Origin: Roseofilum reptotaenium CS-1145
GTDB taxonomy: Bacteria; Cyanobacteriota; Cyanobacteriia; Cyanobacteriales; Desertifilaceae
Length of the DNA stretch: 64,000 nucleotides
Assembly: GCF_028330985.1 (NCBI RefSeq)
Contig: NZ_JAQMUE010000098.1
Span: 1 to 64,000, forward strand
Reading direction: 5' to 3'
The position numbers were made by a program, and so were the translations under genes. The notes beneath the pieces were generated by a model. It saw only the letters and a list, made by a program, of their open reading frames with translations. It was not told the origin of the DNA and made no database searches. This document shows positions 22,172 to 29,380 of this stretch, piece by piece. Positions within the stretch are counted from its first letter, which is position 1, and every line of letters starts with the position of its first letter.

Positions 22172-24799
22172 TTATAAAAGAAGTTGGAAAAAGATGGCAA
22201 CGAAGCCTGCCATTAACAACAGATGGGGTAGGTTGCTCCAGAACGGACGTTGAGTAATTTTTAACAGGGGATAGAGACTAAAGGCGATCGCCCCCAACAG
22301 GGCCAGTCCTTGCAAAAAGACCGCCACATCCGAACTCCAGGTCAGCACCGGCCAACCCTCACCAGAAAAGCCAAACGTACGAGCTGTTACCGGTAACAGT
22401 TTGCCCGCTTCCGTCATCGCGGCTGGAATATAATAGGCTAAATTCACCCCCAACGTCATCGGCAAATAGGCATAAATTGTGACCAAATAGGGAGGCATTT
22501 CCCGGTCAAAGAGCCGGGCGATCGCATGAACCCCATAGGTTAAACCCCAAGGAATACTCAACAACAGTGCCACCACAGGCAAGGCCATAAACCAAGGTTG
22601 CCCCGTAATTAAAGTGCTATCCAGGCCAAAAAAGCTCAACACTTTGTCGGCAGAATGCATAAACACCCCACCAAACAAGAGCAGTAGTAGTGCCACTTCT
22701 GCCCAAAAGGGTTGGTGATTTTCCAATAAATCCGTCGCCACGAACCGCAGATTTAACTGTACCGAGCGGTTGGGGCAAGCCTTTAAGCAGCTCATGCACA
22801 ACACGCAATCCCGGTTATCCCGCAGTTGGGCAGGATGGGAATAGAGGGGACAGCCTTCTGTTGCTTGTCCCTCATTCGGTAGGGAATCCGCAAAGGTAAC
22901 CGGAGTGGCATCACTGCCTTTATAACAGCCAAACGTACTACATTGACTTCCACAAATTTGCTGAGTCGATCGCAACTCAATCAAGGCCAGTTTAGCAAAC
23001 ATCCCATTCATGCCACCAATGGGACAGAGATACCGACACCACAAACGCCGCTCATAAATCAGGCTACAAATCACTGCACCAGCAGTAATGATCAGCAATA
23101 AATCAGAGGACAGATAGGGCGTATGGGGCAGATCTGCAAGTTTCTCCCAGAGATAAATAGCCACAAAACCGCCCCAGAGCAACCATGCTCCCCAACGATT
23201 CATCCATTTTGTGGGCCAAGGGAGCAGTTTACGGGGCCAAATCCATAGGGAGAGGGTTCTGATCCATTCTCCGGTCACCATAAATGGACAAACGGCACAC
23301 CACAACCGACCAATAAAAGGGAAGAGAAACAGATAAAAGGGCCACCACCAAGCCCAAAAGAGATTCAGAGTCATGTTAGAGTCACGAGTTTGGGGGCCTA
23401 GATAGCCCATGAGGGTGACGGGGATAAACAGGAGCATGACGACAACCCAGAATCGTTTAGGCCACCAATCACTTAGCAGAAATCGACGCAACCAGGGCAG
23501 TTGATTGAGTAAATCGACGCGAAAGGCATTTTTTTGGGATTGAACTGACCAGAGGACTTGTTCGGGAATGATCGTTTGTCCGGGGGGAGTCATCAGCACC
23601 GCCCGTTTAAGGATGCTTTGCAGTTCGGCCACGTTGGCGGGATAGTCGTAGCTGATTAGACGGCGCAAATCTGCTTGATTGAGGCTTAAGGGCGATCGCT
23701 GAGTTTCTTGGCAGTATTTATGTAGAAAATACCGGGCAAATCCAGGAATATCTAGTTTACGCTGTTTCAGGGAGGGAAGTTTGAGGGTGTGACAGGGGAA
23801 ATTACCCAACGAGATCGAGGAAGGACTGCTGAGGATCAGACGCACCCAGGACTGGATCGGGGGGCCCTCTGGGTTGGGAGTGAGGAGGTTAGTGTGCAGA
23901 TAGCCCAACAGGCGATCGCGGTCTTTTTGGCTTAGAAGCTGACAATTTTCAATTAATAAGGTTCCTCGCTCTAGGAGTTCAATCACTCCCAGTTGTTGAC
24001 CCGCGTGACCAAAAAGGTCATCCGTATTCAGGGCCCCATTCTCCTCACGGGGAAGTAAGGCACAGTCGAGTTCAGCCCAGGGATGATCTTTAATTCCTGA
24101 ATAGTGATGAATATAACCAGCCAGAAAGGTTTTTCCCGCTCCAGGAGGGGATTGGAGTTGGATGGGTTTCAGGTCTAGGGTTGCTTGTTCAATCTGTGAA
24201 GCGAGTTTTTGGCCGATTTTGCTTTTGCCAATAATCAACTGATCCGTAGGAATTGGTCGGATAAAGGCTTGTAGTCCTTGGATGCGGATTTGTTCGGTCA
24301 CGATGCGATCGGCAAAATGCTCTAAGTCTTGCGCTAGAAAGGTATTAAAGGCTTTTTCAATTTGTGGATATTGGGTGGTGAGCTGCTCAAAGTCTGTTTG
24401 GCTCAGAAACCAGAATTCGCTTTTGGCGATCACCACGGCATTGGTGCGATAGGTCGCCATCGGTTGGTGGAGGGCTAAGGGAGTATAACCAAACAGTTCT
24501 CCAGCGCTGTAATAGCGAATGTGGGTTTTGCCCACCAGGGAAGAGCGATAAATCTCCACCGAACCCCATTTGATTAGGTATAACCCAATCGGTTCTATGC
24601 CTTGGTGATAAATGTCTTGGTTGGGTTCCACTTTCAGCAAACGTAGAGATTGAGCGATCGCCTCAATTACGTTGTCGCTTAATTGCCCCCATACTCGATG
24701 AAAGCTTAACCAGTCGATACCGTCTGTAATCTCGGTTTCTTCCAGGGATATGTCTTGCTCTTGATGGGGCCGTAACGGAAGGAGTGAACTAGGAATCAT
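22172..24799 (-). CDS. CRP-like / AAA+ / NapH-type polyferredoxin membrane fusion protein
   Basis: 875 residues. (1) ~30-165: cyclic-nucleotide-binding-type sensor domain (IYHQGIEPIGLYLIKWGSVE, AGELFGYTPLAL). (2) ~180-420: NtrC-like AAA+ ATPase with Walker A PPGAGKTFLAGYIHH, but at the Walker B position it reads LLIENCQLL rather than DE, and the GAFTGA sigma-54 loop is absent between DDLFGHAG and GVIELLERG. (3) ~430-875: NosR/NapH-like membrane part with about ten helices and cysteine motifs CAVCP, CRYLCP and ferredoxin-like CVLCMSCLKACP. This points to a membrane electron carrier controlled by, or fused to, a sensor module. It is not a sigma-54 activator. The partner and electron donor are unknown. 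Confidence 0.8.
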   Translation of the reverse strand: MIPSSLLPLRPHQEQDISLEETEITDGIDWLSFHRVWGQLSDNVIEAIAQSLRLLKVEPNQDIYHQGIEPIGLYLIKWGSVEIYRSSLVGKTHIRYYSAGELFGYTPLALHQPMATYRTNAVVIAKSEFWFLSQTDFEQLTTQYPQIEKAFNTFLAQDLEHFADRIVTEQIRIQGLQAFIRPIPTDQLIIGKSKIGQKLASQIEQATLDLKPIQLQSPPGAGKTFLAGYIHHYSGIKDHPWAELDCALLPREENGALNTDDLFGHAGQQLGVIELLERGTLLIENCQLLSQKDRDRLLGYLHTNLLTPNPEGPPIQSWVRLILSSPSSISLGNFPCHTLKLPSLKQRKLDIPGFARYFLHKYCQETQRSPLSLNQADLRRLISYDYPANVAELQSILKRAVLMTPPGQTIIPEQVLWSVQSQKNAFRVDLLNQLPWLRRFLLSDWWPKRFWVVVMLLFIPVTLMGYLGPQTRDSNMTLNLFWAWWWPFYLFLFPFIGRLWCAVCPFMVTGEWIRTLSLWIWPRKLLPWPTKWMNRWGAWLLWGGFVAIYLWEKLADLPHTPYLSSDLLLIITAGAVICSLIYERRLWCRYLCPIGGMNGMFAKLALIELRSTQQICGSQCSTFGCYKGSDATPVTFADSLPNEGQATEGCPLYSHPAQLRDNRDCVLCMSCLKACPNRSVQLNLRFVATDLLENHQPFWAEVALLLLLFGGVFMHSADKVLSFFGLDSTLITGQPWFMALPVVALLLSIPWGLTYGVHAIARLFDREMPPYLVTIYAYLPMTLGVNLAYYIPAAMTEAGKLLPVTARTFGFSGEGWPVLTWSSDVAVFLQGLALLGAIAFSLYPLLKITQRPFWSNLPHLLLMAGFVAIFFQLLL

Positions 24800-24869
24800 G
24801 CTATCTGTGCCCGATGTAGCTCATCTATTATTTTAATATAGTTATGCAGTTATTGAAATTTTGTCTCCC

Positions 24870-24908
24870 CGTCAAAGTACTGAATTTATCATTTCGATTC
24901 CCATTTAA
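24870..24908 (+). pseudogene. Remnant of a histidine-kinase C-terminus
   Basis: In frame it encodes RQSTEFIISIPI followed by a stop, matching the last residues GQGTEFITSIPI of the kinase ending at 21150, also at the DNA level (ACTGAATTTATCA and ATTCCCATTTAA shared). No upstream kinase coding sequence is recognisable. It is the tail of a duplicated or deleted kinase gene. Confidence 0.5.
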
Positions 24909-24925
24909 TTGTTAATTGATATAAC

Positions 24926-25376
24926 ATGAACAGCGATCCCTACAAACTGAAACGTTTTCTAGGCGCACAAGCGACGATTTATGAGAAAGTCTTGGCTGAA
25001 CTCAGAGCAGGTCAGAAGAAATCCCATTGGATGTGATATATTTTCCTCCAGTATCAAGGCTTAGGCTTTAGTATGATGTCGCAAAAGTATGCAATCCAAA
25101 GTCTAGACGAAGCTAGAGCTTATTTAGAGCATCCGGTTTTAGGCGATTGCTTGCTCGAATGTACGACAACGGTTTTAGGCATCACTGGGCGATCGGCACA
25201 TGACATTTTTGGCTCCCCTGATGACCTCAAATTGCGATCATGTGTCACCTTATTTTCAGTTGTTTCACCCCCTGATTCTGTTTTTGTACAATTGATTGTT
25301 AGAGCAGTTTTACAACGGACAAAGAGAGACTAAGACGTTGGAGTTGTTGGATTCGAGCATTGAAAACAGGAGGTAG
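24926..25376 (+). pseudogene. DUF1810 family gene with a nonsense codon and a frameshift
   Basis: From ATG 24926 the frame reads MNSDPYKLKRFLGAQ ... KKSHWM, then TGA at 25034-25036 where the family has tryptophan (HWMWY). The same frame goes on with YIFLQYQGLGFS ... SLDEARAYLEHPVLGDCLL ... RSAHDIFGSPDDLKLRS, up to PPDSVFVQ. There a shift to another frame is needed to recover the C-terminus, LLEQFYNGQRETKTLELLDS. The ancestral stop is TAG at 25374-25376. Two independent lesions argue for a decayed gene. DUF1810 function is unknown. Confidence 0.85.
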
Positions 25377-25435
25377 GGTGGGCAAGCTGATCGGGGTAGA
25401 GCGTCAATTCTCTATCTGTACCTTGCCCACCCTAC
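25373..25435. repeat. Palindromic dispersed repeat (GTAGGGTGGGCAAG type)
   Basis: GTAGGGTGGGCAAG (25373-25386) and CTTGCCCACCCTAC (25422-25435) form perfect 14-bp inverted arms around 35 bp. It overlaps the ancestral stop of the DUF1810 relic. Confidence 0.85.
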
Positions 25436-25483
25436 AACACCTACTGTGAGATACGCTGTTACCCAAGCATCTATAACAGTTTC

Positions 25484-25786
25484 ATGAAATTTGAAATTCC
25501 TACGCCGCTTGGATTTACAGTTAGAACCTCTGAAGAATACTGGCAACGGTTAATCATCAAGCACCCTGATATTGAGGAGTTGGAGAATCTCATCCAATTC
25601 GCTCTTTCAGCACCGGACGAGGTTCGACGCAGTAGCCGGGATGCAGAAGTATTATTGTTTTATCGGGTACGGCGAGAAGAACGTTGGGTTGTTGCAGTTG
25701 CGCGACGCTTAAATGGAGATGGATTTTTGATCACAGCCTACCAAACGGATGCGATTAAGGAAGGGGAAACAGTATGGCTCAAATAA
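25484..25786 (+). CDS. Small DUF4258-like protein, toxin-like partner of DUF2283
   Basis: 100 residues: starts MKFEIPTPLGFTVRTSEEYW, contains KHPDIEELENLIQFALSAPDEVRRS and the RYRV-like core LLFYRVRREERWVVAVARRL with FLITAYQTDAIKEG. The pattern of an Asp/Glu-Arg region, a basic strand and a T-A-Y-x-T strand is that of DUF4258/RelE-like proteins commonly paired with DUF2283. It overlaps the next gene by 13 nt. A toxin role is inferred from the pairing only. Confidence 0.6.
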   Translation: MKFEIPTPLGFTVRTSEEYWQRLIIKHPDIEELENLIQFALSAPDEVRRSSRDAEVLLFYRVRREERWVVAVARRLNGDGFLITAYQTDAIKEGETVWLK

Positions 25787-26010
25787 AGGTGTTTTATGAA
25801 CCAGAAACGGAGCTATTGAGCGTGTTCTGGCAAGTTCCACGAATGAATCAAATTGCTACTGAGCTTGGAGATGGGGTGATTTTGATCAAGGATGGGATCA
25901 GTGGTGAGCCAATTGGCATAGAAGTGCTGTCCTACCGTCCTGGTGACGACCGCTTTGATGCCGTAAGTGTTGAATTAGGGAAAATGAGTTCGATGCAGCT
26001 AACCGGGTAA
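25774..26010 (+). CDS. DUF2283 protein, likely antitoxin-like partner
   Basis: 78 residues. Typical DUF2283 pattern: IKVFYEPETELLSVFW, then an ATELGDGVILIKDGISGEPIG block and a final IEVLSYRPGD. DUF2283 proteins are often encoded directly after a small DUF4258-type gene in cyanobacteria and are regarded as antitoxin-like. The 13-nt overlap with the upstream gene supports translational coupling. Confidence 0.7.
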   Translation: MAQIKVFYEPETELLSVFWQVPRMNQIATELGDGVILIKDGISGEPIGIEVLSYRPGDDRFDAVSVELGKMSSMQLTG

Positions 26011-26031
26011 CTAGACCGTTATACAACCGGG

Positions 26032-26061
26032 AGTAGGGGCGAAAAATTTTTTGCCCCTACT
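26032..26061. repeat. Palindromic hairpin after the DUF2283 gene
   Basis: AGTAGGGGC and GCCCCTACT flank an A-run/T-run, so almost all 30 bases pair. The T-run lies inside the right arm, so on either strand it could act as a terminator for the toxin-antitoxin pair. It resembles the GTAGGGGC-type repeats elsewhere in the window. Confidence 0.7.
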
Positions 26062-26135
26062 TATGATTTGGTCTTCAGGAGATCCTGTAGTAGTATTTGC
26101 TAATTGTTCCCCGATCGCGAAAGGACAGACCTAGG

Positions 26136-27860
26136 GTGAAACCTCGCTCAAGCTATTACGATTTAATTCCCTATCTTCGCCAAGAGTGGCAAACGATCGC
26201 CCAAGCCCTGGTGTGTACTCTTCTATTTACGGGCTTTTGGCCGATTTTAGCCCAACTGGCTGGGGAGATTGCCGAGTTGATAGGTCAAGGTTTGGTGGTG
26301 GAAATTGCCCAACTCGCGGCGATCGCGGCTGGGGTTTTTCTCTTGCGAGGCTTGGCACAATATGGACAAGATGCCTTAATGGCCAAAGCGGCTTTTCTCA
26401 TTGCCCGCGATTTACGCCAAGAAGTCTATAGCCATTTGCATCGCTTGAGTTTAGATTACTTTGAAACGGCCAAAACTGGCGATTTATCCTATCGTCTCAC
26501 TGAAGATGTGGACCGCATTGGGGAAGCCATTAACAAGATTTTTCACCAATTTCTCCCCAGTATTCTCCAGTTAATTGTAGTCATTGGTTATATGGTCTAC
26601 ATTAACTGGCAACTGACCCTAGCTGTAGCGATTGTTGCCCCCTTAATGGCCCTTTTGGTGGGATGGTTTGGGGAAAAATTGCTTCAGTATTCTCGCCGCA
26701 GTCAAAATCGAGTCTCAGATTTAGCGTCTTTGATTTCCGAAGTTTTGGGAGGTATTCGCTTAGTAAAAGCCTTTGGTGCAGGAGATTATGAGGTCGATCG
26801 CTTTAGTGTCCAAGCCGAACGCAATCGCCGCGCCAAGTATAACGCCGAACGATTAAAGGCCATTCAGTTTCCCGTGGTCGGCTTTCTAGAAGCCATGAGC
26901 ATTATCTTCCTCTTATTCCTGGGAGGATGGCAAATTCAACAAGGAAATTTGACCGGCAATGGATTTTTACGCTATGTAGTCGCCACAGCCATGCTTATCG
27001 ATCCCATTTCCTTTGCCACGAGTAATTTTAACGAATTTAAGCAAGCTGAAGCTTCTGTAGACCGGGTATTTGAGTTAATGAAAATTGCGCCCCAGGTCGT
27101 CGAGAGTGCAGAGGCGATCGCCTTACCCAGAGTTGAAGGAACGGTAGACTATAATCACGTTTATTTTGCTTATGACAGCCAGAAACCCGTCTTACAAGGC
27201 TTAAGTTTTCAGGTTAACCCCGGCCAAGTCATTGCCTTAGTGGGGCCTTCAGGAGCAGGGAAAACGACACTGGTTAATCTGCTTTTACGGTTTTATGATG
27301 TGCAGAGCGGTGCAATTCTCATTGATGGAGTGGATATCCGCAAAGTTACCTTAAACTCCCTACGGCAACAAATTGGCATCGTGCCCCAAGAAACTATCCT
27401 ATTTTCTGGCACAGTCGCCCAAAATATTGCCTTTGGTCAAAAAGAATTCAATCTTCACCAAGTCGAAGCAGCGGCTAAAATTGCCAATGCTCACCCATTT
27501 ATCGAGCAACTGCCTGAAGGATATCAAACTTGGATGGGAGAGCGAGGAATGACCTTATCCGGAGGACAACGACAGCGAGTGGCGATCGCCCGTGCAGTCT
27601 ATCTTAATCCTCGAATCTTAATTCTCGATGAAGCCACATCTGCCCTAGACTCAGAATCAGAAAGTTTAGTACAAGAAGCCCTAGAGCGAGTGATGCACAA
27701 TCGCACCGTCTTTATTATTGCCCACCGTTTAGCCACAGTGCGCCGAGCTGATCGCATCCTAGTCGTTGAACAAGGTCAAATTGTGGAGTCAGGAACCCAT
27801 CAGGAACTCTTGGATAAAGGCGATCGGTATGCTCTGTTTCACGCTCGCCAATTCAATTAA
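26136..27860 (+). CDS. ABC transporter, fused permease and ATPase (exporter type)
   Basis: 574 residues from GTG 26136, which has AAGGA 10 bp upstream; a TTG at 26097 is also open. The N-terminal half is an ABC type-1 exporter membrane domain with about six helices and the typical LDYFETAKTGDLSYRLTEDVDRI segment. The ATPase has Walker A GPSGAGKTT, signature LSGGQRQR, Walker B LILDEATSALD and switch IAHRL. Half-transporters of this class act as dimers and export lipids, peptides or polysaccharide precursors (HepA/MsbA group); the substrate is unknown here. It converges with the NTase gene 20 bp downstream. Confidence 0.92.
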   Translation: MKPRSSYYDLIPYLRQEWQTIAQALVCTLLFTGFWPILAQLAGEIAELIGQGLVVEIAQLAAIAAGVFLLRGLAQYGQDALMAKAAFLIARDLRQEVYSHLHRLSLDYFETAKTGDLSYRLTEDVDRIGEAINKIFHQFLPSILQLIVVIGYMVYINWQLTLAVAIVAPLMALLVGWFGEKLLQYSRRSQNRVSDLASLISEVLGGIRLVKAFGAGDYEVDRFSVQAERNRRAKYNAERLKAIQFPVVGFLEAMSIIFLLFLGGWQIQQGNLTGNGFLRYVVATAMLIDPISFATSNFNEFKQAEASVDRVFELMKIAPQVVESAEAIALPRVEGTVDYNHVYFAYDSQKPVLQGLSFQVNPGQVIALVGPSGAGKTTLVNLLLRFYDVQSGAILIDGVDIRKVTLNSLRQQIGIVPQETILFSGTVAQNIAFGQKEFNLHQVEAAAKIANAHPFIEQLPEGYQTWMGERGMTLSGGQRQRVAIARAVYLNPRILILDEATSALDSESESLVQEALERVMHNRTVFIIAHRLATVRRADRILVVEQGQIVESGTHQELLDKGDRYALFHARQFN

Positions 27861-27880
27861 TGTAGGTAATGGGTAATGGT

Positions 27881-28324
27881 TTATTCAAGGCTTAGATTTT
27901 CAAGATCTGCTAGATCTTGGGTTCGCCCAGAGGCCCGTTTATTTTTCTTCAGATTTTCTAGGTCGATAAATTTGACAGTTATACTATCAATCTCAAGCTC
28001 CAACCGCTCTTGATAACAGGTTTTGAAATCAATACCGTCAGGGGTTGTCAGGAGATCAATGCGATTTGGCGGATCACCCAACTCGATGATGTGGTCTGGT
28101 TCCAGAAAATCTTCTGGTTTTAGACCGAGTGACCCAAAACCGAAATCGCTTAAGGATTGAATAAGCTTCTGGGCGTTTTCCAGTTCCATTTCAATCCAAA
28201 TATCAATATCTTTGGTGTAGCGAGGATAACCGTGAGCAGCAACAGCATAGCCTCCAACGATAAGATATCGCACATCATTACTGTTTAATGATTCGATAAA
28301 CTCTCTGAAGTCGGGGTTGAGCAT
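27881..28324 (-). CDS. Nucleotidyltransferase (DUF6036/AbiEii-like), toxin-antitoxin-like
   Basis: 147 residues. The active-site region RYLIVGGYAVAAHGYPRYTKDIDIW carries the GG and DxD motifs of the pol-beta NTase fold, and a third acidic position is likely in NRIDLL. Proteins of this kind transfer nucleotides to tRNA or protein and occur in defence and toxin-antitoxin pairs. The upstream small gene overlaps its start by 47 nt. Which partner is the toxin cannot be told from the sequence. Confidence 0.75.
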   Translation of the reverse strand: MLNPDFREFIESLNSNDVRYLIVGGYAVAAHGYPRYTKDIDIWIEMELENAQKLIQSLSDFGFGSLGLKPEDFLEPDHIIELGDPPNRIDLLTTPDGIDFKTCYQERLELEIDSITVKFIDLENLKKNKRASGRTQDLADLENLSLE

Positions 28325-28481
28325 TGTATTTCCATTGATTATATTCTTGACGGATTTGTTCGAGGGTCGCCAGGCACTCAGTAGGATGGCGTGTTTGCCA
28401 GTAGGTCAAGTCTTTGGGTTGCTGCTTTTGGTTGACTTTGGTATAAGTCATGGAAATGGTGCGTTTTGCTGGTGGGGTCAT
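28278..28481 (-). CDS. Small protein paired with the nucleotidyltransferase
   Basis: 67 residues from ATG 28481; a TTG at 28544 would add 21 residues. The C-terminal part is conserved-looking and basic (ECLATLEQIRQEYNQWKY, QPRLQRVYRIIKQ). I recall similar proteins ahead of NTases of this family but know no name. Its 3' end overlaps the NTase gene, which suggests coupled translation. Confidence 0.5.
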   Translation of the reverse strand: MTPPAKRTISMTYTKVNQKQQPKDLTYWQTRHPTECLATLEQIRQEYNQWKYNAQPRLQRVYRIIKQ

Positions 28482-28588
28482 GGGGATAATTAACAATGAG
28501 TGCTGAGGGACTAATTGTAACGTAGTTCGACGGACTTGATTCAAATCATTCCAGTCGCACCATTGCCTTTTGCCTCTTGCCTTACCTA

Positions 28589-28987
28589 CTACAGAGACTC
28601 TAAGTAACTCAACAAATCTGCCATTACTTCCGGACTCGGCTGAAACTGGGGCATTGGTGGAGTTCTACCCGTGATGACTTGTTCGATTAAACGGCGCTTA
28701 GACCGATGTTCCGATACTCCTTTCAAACTCGGTCCCACTCGGCCATTGGCTTCCAAACCATGGCATCCAGCGCAATTCATTTGGAAAATCGCATGGCCCT
28801 GAACCCGATCTCCTTCCAAAGCCAATACTTCCCTCAAGTAGGGGTCGGGCCGATCTAAGTACTGGAGAGCGAAGCCCAGAAGCCCCAGCACCACGACAAC
28901 CAAGACAACGATGCTCCACCAGCGTTTACTCAAGAGGGAGTCAGAGCTAGGATGATCTAATGTTTTATCACTAAACTGCTTAACCAA
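28589..28987 (-). CDS. cytM: Cytochrome cM
   Basis: 132 residues. One N-terminal membrane anchor (SIVVLVVVVLGLLGFALQYL, ~25-44) followed by a class I cytochrome c domain with heme motif CAGCH (C72-C75-H76) and probable axial Met112 in PPMPQFQ. Length, anchor and the GPSLKGVS...PPMPQFQPSPEVMADLLSYLE pattern match cyanobacterial CytM, a c-type cytochrome linked to respiration and to stress or dark metabolism. ATG start. No oxidase genes are adjacent. Confidence 0.85.
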   Translation of the reverse strand: MVKQFSDKTLDHPSSDSLLSKRWWSIVVLVVVVLGLLGFALQYLDRPDPYLREVLALEGDRVQGHAIFQMNCAGCHGLEANGRVGPSLKGVSEHRSKRRLIEQVITGRTPPMPQFQPSPEVMADLLSYLESL

Positions 28988-29380
28988 TGGGTTTAAATAA
29001 AGAAGACGGTTTTTGGAGAAATATGAAAATTTAATAACTTACTAATAACATAACTTAAAATTTCGCAACTTCCAAACAGGTCGGGCTTACTCCATTCTGG
29101 GTCTTCCCCTGAAAATATTGGAGAAACCTGCCCAGGGAACCGATCTGGTCAAAGTGAAGAGAACACGCTAGGTTATATCTGTCTCTGACGCGATCCGAAA
29201 GCACAATTGCCTCCAGGATGACCTCTAAGCCGTGATGATTTCCCAACAAGAGTTTGTATCCAACCCGATCAAAGTCTACGTCCCTAGGGGGTCTTGCTCT
29301 ATTGATTAAGAGTGGGTTCCGCCAGCGGGCTATTAATGTTTAAGATGAACATATAACGCTGAACCAGCGCAATTTCGCTT
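28988..29380. other. Intergenic region between cytM and the antiporter gene
   Basis: Divergent promoters for cytM and the antiporter are expected here. The minus strand has an open frame (29055 to about 29340) that begins without a good start codon; its TTG at 29249 gives 64 residues (GLEVILEAIVLSDRVRDRYN inside). Its composition is protein-like, but I do not recognise it. It may be a gene relic. Confidence 0.35.

Noticed and set aside
22172-24799. Sigma-54 activator
   Set aside because: The AAA+ part appears to lack the GAFTGA loop and proper Walker B, there is no C-terminal DNA-binding domain, and the chain continues into a membrane polyferredoxin.
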